NCBI RefSeq assembly: GCF_001712795.1
Contig: NZ_KV757635.1
Location: 1-39,995 of the forward strand
Length of the DNA stretch: 39,995 nucleotides
Direction of reading: 5' to 3'
From: Nostoc sp. KVJ20
Lineage (GTDB): Bacteria; Cyanobacteriota; Cyanobacteriia; Cyanobacteriales; Nostocaceae
Shown here: in pieces, positions 1-9,680 of the stretch
How the letters are laid out: every line of letters starts with the position of its first letter
Position numbering within the stretch: the first letter of the stretch is position 1
Notes under the pieces: model-generated
What the model was told of the DNA's origin: nothing
The model's database searches: none
Seen by the model: the letters and a program-made list of their open reading frames with translations, nothing else
Made by a program: the position numbers and the translations under genes

Positions 1-171
1 CAATTGTGGGGCTTTGTACCAGAGATGAGTACAGACACCCGTGTGGTAGATGTGCATATTTCACGATTGCGGACAAAGGTAGAATCCGATCCCAATAACC
101 CAGAATTAATTATTACAGCAAGAGGTAGCGGTTATTTTTTCCCACGAATTATTGATTTAGAGCAGGAATAA
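1..171 (+). CDS. OmpR-family response regulator, C-terminal end (RpaB/Ycf27-like), partial
   Basis: The window opens inside this gene; the last 56 codons read in frame to a double stop (TAA TAA). The peptide is the end of a winged-helix DNA-binding domain: it has the recognition-helix core DTRVVDVHISRLRTKVE followed by the beta-hairpin wing TARGSGYFF. This closely matches my memory of cyanobacterial RpaB (Ycf27), which ends with VDVHISRLRAKLE and TARGTGYLF. RpaB-type regulators act downstream of a histidine kinase and control photosynthesis and high-light genes. The receiver domain lies outside the window, so assignment to RpaB rather than a paralogue is tentative. The next gene starts 10 nt downstream of the first stop, so the two could be co-transcribed. 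Confidence 0.8.
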   Translation, partial: QLWGFVPEMSTDTRVVDVHISRLRTKVESDPNNPELIITARGSGYFFPRIIDLEQE

Positions 172-180
172 TAAAAAAAT

Positions 181-861
181 ATGAGTAAGCTCATCCTAAT
201 TACAGGCATAAGTAAAGGTCTAGGTTATGCGATGACCGAGGGTTTTATTCAACAGGGGCATACTGTTATTGGTTGCGCCCGTTCATCAGATGCAATCGAT
301 AAAATACGCCAAAACTTTAGTGCGCCCAATGATTTCACATCTGTAGATGTAGCAAATGAACAGCTTGTAAAAAAATGGGCACTAGACGTACTTCAAAAAT
401 ATTCACCGCCAGATATAGTAATTAATAATGCGGCAGTGACCAATTATCCAGCACCTTTGTGGGAAATACCATCTGAGGAATTTTCGGATCTTATAGATAT
501 CAATATCAAAGGAGTAGCGAATATAATTCGCCATTTCGTACCAGCAATGGTGAAAAAGAAACGGGGTATTATTGTTAACTTTAGTTCTGGTTGGGGACGT
601 TCGACTTCAGCCCAAGTTGCACCATATTGTGCTTCTAAGTGGGCAATAGAAGGATTAACTCGTTCTTTGGCACAAGAATTGCCAACTGGTATGGCAGCTA
701 TACCCCTCAATCCAGGTATTATTCATACAGATATGCTTTCTATTAGCTTTGGAAAAGAAGCTGCTAATTATACACCTGTGTCCGATTGGGTATTGAAAGC
801 TGTTCCATTTATTCTCAAGTTAAAACCCAAAGATAACGGGATTCCCTTGACCATTTCATGA
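181..861 (+). CDS. Short-chain dehydrogenase/reductase (SDR)
   Basis: A 226-residue classical SDR, an NAD(P)-dependent oxidoreductase with a Rossmann fold. The cofactor motif TGISKGLG is at residues 8-15, the NNAA motif at 82-85, the catalytic serine lies in NFSSGWG near 135, and the YxxxK pair is Y149/K153. It also has the PG motif after the catalytic strand (PLNPGIIHTD, about 177-185). All catalytic residues are present, so it should be active; its substrate cannot be read from the sequence. It is slightly short for the family, ending soon after the substrate loop. The glycosyltransferase gene starts 12 nt after its stop, so the two are probably one transcript, perhaps for modification of a lipid or isoprenoid. 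Confidence 0.9.
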   Translation: MSKLILITGISKGLGYAMTEGFIQQGHTVIGCARSSDAIDKIRQNFSAPNDFTSVDVANEQLVKKWALDVLQKYSPPDIVINNAAVTNYPAPLWEIPSEEFSDLIDINIKGVANIIRHFVPAMVKKKRGIIVNFSSGWGRSTSAQVAPYCASKWAIEGLTRSLAQELPTGMAAIPLNPGIIHTDMLSISFGKEAANYTPVSDWVLKAVPFILKLKPKDNGIPLTIS

Positions 862-873
862 GATTGATCATGC

Positions 874-2304
874 GTGAATTGTTTTGACCAGTTACGAAAA
901 AGCAGGCTGATTTCAACTGTATTGGTTTATCGTCCAGAGGCACAAGAAATTAGTACAATTTTTGGATACTGGAGTTTTCATCGGGAAAAAGATTTGAGCC
1001 AAAGTTTACCTATAGCATCAAGCCAAAAACTGAAGATTACGATCCTAACAGTAGGTTCAAGGGGAGACTTGCAACCCTATTGTGCCTTGGCTATTGGCTT
1101 GAAGCGTGCGGGGCATGAAGTAACCGTAGCAACCCATGAGAACTTTGAACCATTTGTGAGGAAGTTCGATTTAAAGTTTGCGCCGATCGCTGGCAATATG
1201 GAAGAGTTTTTGCAATCGAAACAAGGGCAGCGATTGATTGCGGGAGAAAAGTTGAAAAAAGAAGAAGGAGATAAGCTTTTACTTCAACAGTTGGAATCAG
1301 CTTGGAGTGCGTGTCAGGGAAGTGAGGTAATTATCTACACGCCGTTAGCTACCTTTGGATATCATATCGCAGAGAAATTAGGCGTACCCTGCTTTTTTGC
1401 ATCAGTTCTGCCGTTGAGTCCTACAGGGATGTTTGGGTTTTTGAGGTTTGCTCAAATAACTAAAAACCCGCTAAAGAAATTAATCAACTATGGCAGCTAC
1501 TTGCTAGTAGAGTTCTTGTACTGGCAAAGATATCGTCACCTGCTCAATCACTTTAGAACAGAAACTTTGCAATTGCCGCCTTTACCATATTTCGGCAGAC
1601 GCTTCAGACAGAAGACTCCGGCAAATGTATCACGAATCCCTGTATTGTATGGATTTAGTTCGCACGTTATCCCAAGACCCCGCGACTGGCCTGCATGGGT
1701 GTATGTAACAGGTTTTTGGTTTATTGACCAAGCCTCGGAATACGAGCCACCTCTGGAACTAGAGGATTTTCTTGGACGAAAGAAATTACCTTTGTGTTTT
1801 GGATTTGGCAGTATGACAATGCCCAATCCAGAATATCTCACACACTATATCGTGGAAGCTCTAAAGAAAACACGTCAAGGCGGGATTATATTATCTGGCT
1901 GGGGTGACATTGGAAGAACAGTGAATGTAAAAGATTCGCTACGAGTGTTTGTGATCAAGGAAGTTCCTCATGATTGGCTTTTTCCCCAAGTGCCAGCAAT
2001 AGTACATCATGGAGGAGCAAGTACAACGGCGGCAGTGTTACGTGCGGGGACACCATCAGTTACCGTACCCTTTTTTGCAGATCAGCCGATTTGGGGTGAA
2101 AAGCTAACTCGGTTAGGAGTCAGCCCTGCGCCGATACCGTACAAGAAAGTGTCAGATAAAACTTTAGCAGCAGCAATTGAAGTAGTTCTGGGTGATGAGG
2201 TGATGCAGAAAAAAGCCCAGGAGTTGGGTGAGAAAATCAGGGCTGAGGATGGTGTGGCGAATGCTGTTGAAGCATTTCATCGGCATTTGGGGCTGATTGA
2301 GTAA
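874..2304 (+). CDS. Glycosyltransferase of the UGT/sterol-glucosyltransferase type (GT1, GT-B fold)
   Basis: A protein of up to 476 residues. Two GT-B halves are visible. The N-terminal half begins with KITILTVGSRGDLQPYCAL, typical of sterol or flavonoid glucosyltransferase-like enzymes. The C-terminal half has the sugar-nucleotide motif HHGGASTTAAVLRAGTPSV (from residue 378) followed by PFFADQPIWGEKL. This family moves a sugar from a UDP- or dTDP-sugar to a lipid or small molecule. The start is unclear: the open frame begins with GTG at 874, but about 50 residues lie before the first conserved strand, and a TTG at 994 (preceded by GGGAAAAAG) is an alternative. The extra N-terminus has no recognisable domain. 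A rho-independent terminator follows at 2343, so the SDR-glycosyltransferase unit ends here. Confidence 0.85.
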   Translation: MNCFDQLRKSRLISTVLVYRPEAQEISTIFGYWSFHREKDLSQSLPIASSQKLKITILTVGSRGDLQPYCALAIGLKRAGHEVTVATHENFEPFVRKFDLKFAPIAGNMEEFLQSKQGQRLIAGEKLKKEEGDKLLLQQLESAWSACQGSEVIIYTPLATFGYHIAEKLGVPCFFASVLPLSPTGMFGFLRFAQITKNPLKKLINYGSYLLVEFLYWQRYRHLLNHFRTETLQLPPLPYFGRRFRQKTPANVSRIPVLYGFSSHVIPRPRDWPAWVYVTGFWFIDQASEYEPPLELEDFLGRKKLPLCFGFGSMTMPNPEYLTHYIVEALKKTRQGGIILSGWGDIGRTVNVKDSLRVFVIKEVPHDWLFPQVPAIVHHGGASTTAAVLRAGTPSVTVPFFADQPIWGEKLTRLGVSPAPIPYKKVSDKTLAAAIEVVLGDEVMQKKAQELGEKIRAEDGVANAVEAFHRHLGLIE

Positions 2305-2342
2305 GTTAATACAACAATTAAATTAGGAGAGGCGACTGGCGT

Positions 2343-2364
2343 GCGGTTTCTAACCGCCTTTTTT
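2343..2364 (+). terminator. Rho-independent terminator after the SDR-glycosyltransferase unit
   Basis: A perfect 6-bp stem GCGGTT/AACCGC with the loop TCT is followed by C and then six T residues. It lies 39 nt after the glycosyltransferase stop. Confidence 0.8.
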
Positions 2365-2537
2365 AGGTTAAGTTGATACCAATGAGTATTGCTGTGTCCT
2401 TACGATGTGTTGCATCCAAACGAGAACTGCTATAGTTTCTGCTTTTTGCCACGCAATCAAAAACTCTGCGTCATTTTTTAATACTGCCCTGTTAAACAAG
2501 TGAACACCTTCAAACCTTGATACTCAGGCAGTTAATT

Positions 2538-2801
2538 ATGGCTAATATGTCTCCAGCCTCTAGGCGTAGCAAGAGACACCAATTATTACAAATGTATGGA
2601 AACCGTTGTTGCTGGTGTAGCAAGCAAATGACCAATTCAGAAAGAACCATTGAACACTTAGTTCCCAAGAGTCTGGGCGGCTCTAATAGTCTCTCGAATT
2701 TGCGTTTGGCTTGTTTCACTTGTAATAATTCCCGTGGTAACAGTCTATTACCTCCACAAAATAGAAATATTTTTGAACTTACAAATAGAACTTATGAATA
2801 G
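2538..2801 (+). CDS. Small HNH endonuclease
   Basis: An 87-residue single-domain HNH protein. The first zinc knuckle is CCWC near residues 24-27. The core EHLVPKSLGG holds the metal/general-base histidine, NLRLAC the asparagine, and CFTCNNSRGN the second CxxC. Free-standing HNH proteins of this size are common in cyanobacteria and are usually nicking or double-strand nucleases in mobile elements or defence loci. I chose the ATG at 2538 because the TTG at 2517 would add seven residues with no family similarity. It stands alone between the terminator at 2343 and the sigma-like gene at 2919. The target is unknown. Confidence 0.85.
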   Translation: MANMSPASRRSKRHQLLQMYGNRCCWCSKQMTNSERTIEHLVPKSLGGSNSLSNLRLACFTCNNSRGNSLLPPQNRNIFELTNRTYE

Positions 2802-2918
2802 CATTTAGTTGAATTTTATCAAAAGATGCTTCCGATCAATTCTGGATATCGTTGGTGTAAGCATCTGCCTAAATGAGATAATGTCTATCATCAAAACCAC
2901 ACCTTTGAAAAAAATGGC

Positions 2919-3614
2919 ATGGATGATTTAGATCAACTTTTGAATACTTTAATTACAGAGGTACGTCAACAACCACCTAACAGCATAAAATGGCGATTGT
3001 CCATGCACCGACTACTATTAAAAATTCAGCAACTCCCAGGATTAGCCAAATCCTCTCATCCAGACTATCGAGTAGCCCTAAACCGTACTTTAGAGTATAT
3101 CAGCCTTAATCTTGTCAAATTTGATCTGAATTCTCCCTCAGTTTCCGAAAGCTTTTTGAAGTGGATCAATAGCTACCTTGGTTGGCGAATTAGAGATTTG
3201 TACTCTCCTGATAAAAATGCTCCACTCAGTTTAGATGCTCCCATTGCCTCCGACTTTGGGGAAATAACTCTGCTGGATAAGTTACCCAATTTTACTTTGA
3301 GTGGTTTGGATGGTCTAATTGAAATCTCTCAACGGGAAACTACTCAACGGATTGGTCTAGAATTAAAGCTTTATATTGAGCAAGATCCTGAAGGGAAACT
3401 CAAAAATAGCTATCCTAGTTCTTCTGTTCAGTGTAATTGTCAATTCCTCAGCCAGCGATTAGGACTCATAGAACCACCTGACAAAGTTGCAGATATAGCG
3501 GGAGAGTTAAGCATTCCTTACACAACCGTCAATTCGCATTGGAAGAGAAAATGCAAACCAATACTTCAAAAAATTGCCGAAGATTTGGGATATAAACAGG
3601 AGCAATCGTTATGA
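2919..3614 (+). CDS. Sigma-70-like protein of the cyanobacterial CHAT/DUF1822 gene cluster
   Basis: A 231-residue protein that I recognise by layout: in cyanobacteria a degenerate sigma-70-like protein of this size often precedes DUF1822 and CHAT-domain genes. The N-terminal half is helical (region 2-like, with WINSYLGWRIRDLY at about 84-97). The C-terminus holds a helix-turn-helix resembling sigma region 4 (VADIAGELSIPYTTVNSHWKR, about 188-208). It lacks a clear core -10 recognition segment, so it may be an alternative sigma factor or only an adaptor derived from one. The stop overlaps the start of the DUF1822 gene (ATGA), implying translational coupling. It could direct transcription of the CHAT gene itself. 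Confidence 0.7.
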   Translation: MDDLDQLLNTLITEVRQQPPNSIKWRLSMHRLLLKIQQLPGLAKSSHPDYRVALNRTLEYISLNLVKFDLNSPSVSESFLKWINSYLGWRIRDLYSPDKNAPLSLDAPIASDFGEITLLDKLPNFTLSGLDGLIEISQRETTQRIGLELKLYIEQDPEGKLKNSYPSSSVQCNCQFLSQRLGLIEPPDKVADIAGELSIPYTTVNSHWKRKCKPILQKIAEDLGYKQEQSL

Positions 3615-4369
3615 ACAGCACAACTTCACCCTTGTTAATAGTTCCGATAGATTTAGAAATTCATTCTAGAGCAAGACATTTAGCCGCTCAACAAAGCACA
3701 GTAGAAAAAGGTAAGCGAGTTTATTTGAATGCATTAGCAGTTTACGCAGTCCATAGCTATTTAAAATGGCTGCAAATACCAACAGATTTCAATTCATCAG
3801 ATTGCTGGAATCCAGTAAAAGCAGCTTTATCGAATGCAGCTGATTTGGTAATTCCAAATGTGGGGACATTAGAATGCAGTCCAGTTTTACCCCAAGAAAC
3901 TGTCATTTTATTACCAGATACTATAGAAAATAGGATTGGCTATGTAGCTATACAGTTTCAGGAAAGCCTAGATTCAGTGCAGCTATTGGGATTTACACCA
4001 GCCGTTGATGAAGTGAATCCGCCTGCACAGTTAACAGTGTCAGAACTCCAGCCGATTGAGTCTCTCCTACAGCAAATTACTCGTCTTGAAGTTGCGATCG
4101 CTTTCCTGCAAACTGATGACTCGGTGGCAGTACAAGTACGCTCTGTATTAGACAACAAACCTTTATCAGAGATTGTGGCACAGTTTGAGCTTCTTTACCG
4201 AACTGGCGATGAATTTGAGTGGCGCTACGCTGGAGGGGAAATATTAGCTGGAGATACTCGCGCTGTTGGTGCTACTCGTGAGGCAATTCAGCAAGATGAT
4301 AGCGAATTACAAGATTTAGCCGAAATGCTATTGGAGAAGTTAGCAGAAATTTGGGGAGATGTTACGTAG
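3611..4369 (+). CDS. DUF1822 family protein
   Basis: A 252-residue soluble protein. The N-terminal block, with HSRARHLAAQQSTVEKGKRV followed by YLNALAVYAVHSYLKWLQ, is the hallmark of DUF1822, a cyanobacterial family of unknown function nearly always beside sigma-like and CHAT genes. There is no signal peptide, membrane helix or catalytic motif. The C-terminal 60 residues are acidic and helical. Its start overlaps the previous stop (ATGA), and the CHAT gene begins 51 nt downstream, so the three genes look like one operon. A role as adaptor or inhibitor between the sigma-like protein and the CHAT protease is inference only. Confidence 0.8.
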   Translation: MNSTTSPLLIVPIDLEIHSRARHLAAQQSTVEKGKRVYLNALAVYAVHSYLKWLQIPTDFNSSDCWNPVKAALSNAADLVIPNVGTLECSPVLPQETVILLPDTIENRIGYVAIQFQESLDSVQLLGFTPAVDEVNPPAQLTVSELQPIESLLQQITRLEVAIAFLQTDDSVAVQVRSVLDNKPLSEIVAQFELLYRTGDEFEWRYAGGEILAGDTRAVGATREAIQQDDSELQDLAEMLLEKLAEIWGDVT

Positions 4370-4420
4370 TTTTTGTGGGAATGGGTAACATACTTTTAAT
4401 AAGCCTTGAAGTGTCTAAAA

Positions 4421-7400
4421 ATGGAACAACGTAGCGAAGATTATTACAGACTAATTAACCATTTGCTAACCTGTCGTGATGGAGAAGAGCCAAAGATTCT
4501 GATGGCACATCCTGACTTAATTGATGATGGGTTAGTAGAGGCGATTAAGCAGATATCTACTATGATGTCACAGCAAGGAAACCAGAACTTAGCTGATTAT
4601 TTAATCCATATTGCCAAACATCTGCCCAATGCACCATTTTTTAAAAGTGCTACCACTGCGAGCAAAAGTGCATCACAGAGAGCAAACTCTGTAAAAATTC
4701 CCCCTCTTTTAGATGAGATATGTAAGACAATTATAGAAAGCCAAGGCAACCCGCAAGTTGTCTACAGTCTGCTGCAAGCAAACAAAGACAAACTGGATGA
4801 AAAATTTGTTCAGCAGATTCATAACTGGGCTTTTTCTACTTTGCCGAATGCTAAACCAGAAACAGCAGAGATGGTGGCAACAGTAATTAGTGATTTCAGC
4901 ACTCTAATCTGTCAATTTCCATTGGGTAAGAGGGATATCAACTTAGAGATTGCGATTACAGGGTACGAAGTTGCTGCTACCATTTTTACCCGTGAAGCGT
5001 TTCCACAAGAATGGGCTAATATCCAAACTAATTTAGCACCAGCTTACCGCCATCGAATTCGAGGAAATCGCGCCGATAACCAAGAAAAGGCAATTGTTGC
5101 TTGTAATAATGCCCTACTGATTTACACCCGCGACGATTTTTCCGAAAAGTGGGCGACACTGCAAAATAATCTCGGACTTATTTATACAGATAGGATTACA
5201 GGAGAAAAAGCTGAAAATATCGAAAAATCAATTTCTTGCTATGAAACTGCTTTAAAATTTGTTAACCGCGCTCAACTTCCTGAACTTTGGGGTACTCTTC
5301 AAAATAATTTGGGGAATGCGTACCTTTTTAGAATTCAAGGTGATAAAGCACAGAATTTAGAAAAGGCGATCTCTTGTTATCAAGTTGCTCTACAAGTACG
5401 TACCCATTCGGCATCACCCTATTATTGGGCTAGCAGTCAAAATAACCTCGGTTCTGCCTACGCTCAAAGGATTCTAGGCAATAAACAAAAGAATTTAGAA
5501 AAGGCGATTTCGTCATATATTAACGCCTTAGAAGTCTACACTATTTCTGATTATCCTCAGCGATGGGCAGAAACAAAAACCAGTCTGGGAAATACCTATT
5601 ATAAAACAGGTCAAATTACTGAAGCGCTTGACTGTCTCCGCGCTGCCTTGCAAGTCTTCACTCCCACCAATTTCCCTAGAGATTGCATACAAACTGGATT
5701 GAGTTTAGGTAAAGCAGCTTTGGCTGCTGGCATGAAGACAGATGCTTTTGCAGGTTATGCTGTTGCCATTGAAGCTGTTGAACAAAGCCGACTTTGGGCA
5801 GGTATTTCTCATAAACAAGAAATTCCAGAAGAGATACTTGCCTACACAAATATGGTGGTACTTTGCATTACTAATGGGCAACGAGATCAAGCCAGGGAGT
5901 ATGCCGAACGTTCTGGTTCTCAACACCTTTTAAACTTTTTCGATACTGATGAATTTCAACAAATTTCCTCAAATTCACAATTTCTTGAGCAGGTATTACA
6001 AGCAACAAGCGAAAGCAATGGTGACTCACAAGCTGTATATCAAATACTAGAAAATAACCTGAATCATTTAGACGAACAATTTGTTCAGTACTTGCAAAGG
6101 CTTGAGGATGTTTGCAAAGAGATGACATCAGGGCAAGCCGTGCAACTTGCTGCAACTATTTTAAGTTTTAGCAATCTGATTAGAGAGTTCCCGCAAGGCG
6201 ATAAAGGAATTAACTTAAAAATCACTGTTACAGGTTATGAAGCAGCTGCTACTGTTTTTACCAAGGAAGATTTCCCTGAACAATGGGGAAGCATTCAAGA
6301 TGCCATTCGTGAAATATTGCTGATTCAACTATTTGAAGGAGTATTAAAAAAACAAGAAAACTTTCAAGAATTATACCCCTTACTGGAAGCAAACAAACAC
6401 AACCTCGATGAGCGTTTTGCTACTGTATTGCGATTCAAGACAGAAGCTATGCTATCTGAAGTACCACCAGAGTATGCAAAAGATATTGCTACCAGTCTTA
6501 TAGGTTTAAGCCTTCTGATTAAAGAATTTCGACACGGTAAAGAAGCTAATAATTTAGAGATTGCCATTACAGGGTATGAAATTGCTTCTAAAATTTTGAC
6601 TGGCGAAGCTTTAAAAGAAGCATGGGGGATGTGTCAATTCATGCTGGGCAATGCTTACCACCGTCGAATAAAAGGTGAGCAAGCAGAAAACCTGGAACAA
6701 TCCCTTTCTTACTTGCACAATGCTTTGAAAGTCTGTAACCATGAACAGTTTCCCGAACTTTGGGCAGAAATTTACAGTAATTTGGCCATTGTTTATGGCT
6801 ATCGGATTCGTGGCGATCAAGTAGAGAATGCAGAACTAGCAATCAAAGCTGGTGAAGTTGCGATGCAGGTTTTGACTCGCGATCAATCTCCTGAAGGATG
6901 GGGAAAAATCCAAAACAATCTCGGCATTGTTTACCGCGATCGCCTTGCAGGTGACAAGGCTGAAAATTTAGAAAAAGCGATCGCTTGTTATCAAAATGCT
7001 CTTTCCATTCGTACTCGTGAAGACTTCCCAGAACTTTGGGCGCAAACTCAAATGAATCTGGCATCTGCCTATCGTCACAGACTCAGAGGTGATGCAGCAG
7101 AAAATGTGGAAATAGCGATCGCTGCTAATCAATCTGCTTTACAAGTCTACACAAAAGCAGCCTTTCCCATAAATTGGGCAGAAGTACACATGAATTTGGC
7201 TAATGCCTATCTTCACCGCATTCATGGGGATAGGAGCGAAAATTTAGAAAAGGCGATCGTTGCTCATCAATCTGCTTTACAAGTCTTCACCAAAGATGAA
7301 TCACCCCGACAATGGGCTATGACTCAGATGAATTTAGGAAATGTCTTCTTGGAACAAGAACAAATAGAAGCAGCAATTACCTCTTATCGTTCAGCTTTAA

Positions 7401-9238
7401 AAATCTTCACTCCCACTGCTTTTCCTAACGAATGCCTAAAAGTAGGACAAAACCTGGGAAACACTGCTTTTGACATTGGTGATTGGGCTGAAGCTATTAG
7501 GGGTTATAGTGTGGCGATTGAAGCTGTAGAAACTAGTCGCATTTGGGCAAGTTCAGAATCACGTCGTCAAGAAATCCTAGCTGATTCTCTCCATGTTTAT
7601 AAAAATATGGTGCAAGCTTGTATTAATAATAAACAACTGAATAAAGGTATTGAATATGTCGAACGTTCTCGCTCAAAACGACTCGTAGATTTAATGGCAA
7701 GTAATGACCTTTATTCAGATGGGGAAATCTCTACCGAAATTCAACAGTATTTACAAGATTTTGAAGCTATACAACGGCAAATTGATAATGAAATAAGACA
7801 CTATTATAATAGCAATAATTTGGATGGTAATAACCTCGGTAAAAGCCCACATAGTCGGGCTGATATCGAAGCTTATAACGAAACTATTGCAGATTTGGAA
7901 GCTGAAAAACAGCAAATTTGGGAACAAATGCGCCGCCTAGATCCTGTTCTGGCTGGTCAAATTAAAGTAAGTCCTATGAATTTGTCATCGATACAGCAGC
8001 TAATTAAAGTACCTACAACAGCTATTCTGAGCTTTTATACTACCTCGAATGACACCCATATCTTTATCATCCGGCAGAATCAAATTACTTTGCACACTTG
8101 TACGGAATTGGGATTTGAAACTTTACAATCATCGATTTTAACTCCCTGGTTAGAGCAATATGTTCATCACAAAGATACTTGGAAAGAGCAATTTAGTTTT
8201 TTAACAGCAGAACTAGCTAAAGTCTTAGAATTCAATGATTTAATTGCACAACATCTGAAAAATATTGATGAATTGATTCTTGTTCCTCATCTAGCATTAC
8301 ATCAAATTCCTTTTGCTGCTTTACCAATAGCAGAAACTCAATATCTGGGAGATAAATTTTTAATTCGTTACGTTCCTAGCTGCCAAATTTTAGAATTTTG
8401 TCACAACCGTCCCTCAGTCAGTAGTCTTATGAACTACGGTATTGTTGAAGATGCTACTGAAGATTTACCCTACGCTAGTTGGGAAGGAGAACAAGTAGCA
8501 AATTTGTATGATATTTCTGATAATCAACGTTTAAAAGGTAGTCAAGAAGCTAGTGTCAGTAACTATCGTCAACTGATACAAAAAGTTCAAGTAATTCATT
8601 CTAGTCATCATGCGCGTTCGCGGCTCGATAATCCTCTAGAATCAGTATTAATTTTAGGAGATGGCTGTATTACATTAAGTCAGTTATTAACTCCAAGTTG
8701 GCGCACTCCTCAGTTAGAAGATGTATTTCTCTCTTGCTGCGAAACTGGCTTGGGTGTTGCTGAAATAACCGACGATATTCTCACTCTTTCAACAGGTTTT
8801 CTTTGTGCTGGCGCTAAAAGTGTTATCAGTACACTCTGGGCAGTAGATGACTTGGCAACAGCACTATTTTCACTATTTTACTATCAATCCCGACATCAGG
8901 GAAACAAACGACTGCAATCAATTAGACAAGCTCAATTTGAACTGCGTACCCTTACAGGTGAAACTCTTACCACCATTTACAAATCTAAGTTAAGTTCTTT
9001 TTTAAAGCAGAAACTTAAGGAAACCGAAACGCAGCGTAAAAAAACTCAAGAAGAACGGGATATTCATCCACAAAATTCTCAAATGTATCAGCAACGCAAT
9101 GAAGAATATAAAAAGTATGCCAAAATCGGCAACCGAATTTATGACGCAAAAAAACATTTGGAATCTTTTTGTGGAGAGTTTAAACCTTTCTCTCACCCTT
9201 ATTATTGGGCAGCTTTCACCTGTTCCGGGTTAAATTGA
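4421..9238 (+). CDS. Giant TPR-CHAT caspase-like protein
   Basis: About 1605 residues from ATG 4421; the TTG at 4406 would add five. The N-terminal two thirds consist of tetratricopeptide repeats in two arrays. Units of about 50-54 residues contain the recurring core WAxxQxNLGxxYxxRIxGDxAENxEKAI. A spacer block beginning with a GYE(V/A/I) segment and FTREAFPQEW-like text occurs three times, so the array grew by duplication of large blocks. The C-terminal 400 residues are a CHAT domain, a caspase-like peptidase: VIHSSHHA supplies the histidine (about 1396/1397) and LSCCETG the cysteine (C1440). HPYYWAAFTCSG is the usual C-terminal signature. A lysine/glutamate-rich coiled insert sits before it. 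CHAT-TPR proteins act as ligand- or partner-activated proteases; here partners should bind the TPRs. The 3' end overlaps an opposite-strand gene remnant by 9 nt. Confidence 0.92.
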   Translation: MEQRSEDYYRLINHLLTCRDGEEPKILMAHPDLIDDGLVEAIKQISTMMSQQGNQNLADYLIHIAKHLPNAPFFKSATTASKSASQRANSVKIPPLLDEICKTIIESQGNPQVVYSLLQANKDKLDEKFVQQIHNWAFSTLPNAKPETAEMVATVISDFSTLICQFPLGKRDINLEIAITGYEVAATIFTREAFPQEWANIQTNLAPAYRHRIRGNRADNQEKAIVACNNALLIYTRDDFSEKWATLQNNLGLIYTDRITGEKAENIEKSISCYETALKFVNRAQLPELWGTLQNNLGNAYLFRIQGDKAQNLEKAISCYQVALQVRTHSASPYYWASSQNNLGSAYAQRILGNKQKNLEKAISSYINALEVYTISDYPQRWAETKTSLGNTYYKTGQITEALDCLRAALQVFTPTNFPRDCIQTGLSLGKAALAAGMKTDAFAGYAVAIEAVEQSRLWAGISHKQEIPEEILAYTNMVVLCITNGQRDQAREYAERSGSQHLLNFFDTDEFQQISSNSQFLEQVLQATSESNGDSQAVYQILENNLNHLDEQFVQYLQRLEDVCKEMTSGQAVQLAATILSFSNLIREFPQGDKGINLKITVTGYEAAATVFTKEDFPEQWGSIQDAIREILLIQLFEGVLKKQENFQELYPLLEANKHNLDERFATVLRFKTEAMLSEVPPEYAKDIATSLIGLSLLIKEFRHGKEANNLEIAITGYEIASKILTGEALKEAWGMCQFMLGNAYHRRIKGEQAENLEQSLSYLHNALKVCNHEQFPELWAEIYSNLAIVYGYRIRGDQVENAELAIKAGEVAMQVLTRDQSPEGWGKIQNNLGIVYRDRLAGDKAENLEKAIACYQNALSIRTREDFPELWAQTQMNLASAYRHRLRGDAAENVEIAIAANQSALQVYTKAAFPINWAEVHMNLANAYLHRIHGDRSENLEKAIVAHQSALQVFTKDESPRQWAMTQMNLGNVFLEQEQIEAAITSYRSALKIFTPTAFPNECLKVGQNLGNTAFDIGDWAEAIRGYSVAIEAVETSRIWASSESRRQEILADSLHVYKNMVQACINNKQLNKGIEYVERSRSKRLVDLMASNDLYSDGEISTEIQQYLQDFEAIQRQIDNEIRHYYNSNNLDGNNLGKSPHSRADIEAYNETIADLEAEKQQIWEQMRRLDPVLAGQIKVSPMNLSSIQQLIKVPTTAILSFYTTSNDTHIFIIRQNQITLHTCTELGFETLQSSILTPWLEQYVHHKDTWKEQFSFLTAELAKVLEFNDLIAQHLKNIDELILVPHLALHQIPFAALPIAETQYLGDKFLIRYVPSCQILEFCHNRPSVSSLMNYGIVEDATEDLPYASWEGEQVANLYDISDNQRLKGSQEASVSNYRQLIQKVQVIHSSHHARSRLDNPLESVLILGDGCITLSQLLTPSWRTPQLEDVFLSCCETGLGVAEITDDILTLSTGFLCAGAKSVISTLWAVDDLATALFSLFYYQSRHQGNKRLQSIRQAQFELRTLTGETLTTIYKSKLSSFLKQKLKETETQRKKTQEERDIHPQNSQMYQQRNEEYKKYAKIGNRIYDAKKHLESFCGEFKPFSHPYYWAAFTCSGLN

Positions 9239-9475
9239 TAACTGCTGTATCTTATCAGTGACTAAGTTTTCATCCTGCTTTTCTAGATTGAATTTATCCA
9301 GATAATCAGGGTGATACTTCGACCCCATTGAAATGAGTCCAGCTTCTAGCTCTATGACAGTGCCATCTTCGAGTTCCACGCCGTTCATGTGATGGTCTTC
9401 ACCCAAGAATTCCTTAATCGGCATTTTGACAACTTGATAGCCATGCTTATGTAATTTCTGCCGTATTACTTCTTG
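9230..9475 (-). pseudogene. C-terminal fragment of an FAD/NAD(P)-dependent oxidoreductase
   Basis: The minus strand reads open from a stop at 9476-9478 for about 81 residues, including HKHGYQVVKMPIKEF and VELEDGTVIELEAGLISMGS. This resembles the last part of thioredoxin-reductase-like flavoproteins, where a loop-strand pair (DGT-x-IEA-x-LxxxG) precedes the end of the NAD domain. The Rossmann motifs and redox cysteines that should come earlier are absent, so it looks like the surviving tail of a truncated gene. It overlaps the CHAT stop tail-to-tail. The roughly 200 nt upstream, to dinB, hold no intact gene. Family assignment is from memory of the motif style. Confidence 0.4.
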
Positions 9476-9680
9476 CTAACTTCAAAAAATCTTTGGGTGA
9501 ACAACGATGTGTTGAAGGGGCGATGATGGTATGCCGCACCGACTGGTCACATAGGCAGGTGGGAAGTAATGCAGATATGGTATTGGGAATAAGTAGTGCT
9601 AATGTACTATAAAACTGGTAATATAGTATTTTACTAAGCACCAATTAGCCTAACTTTCTAATGCTTCACTCTGCTTGCAA

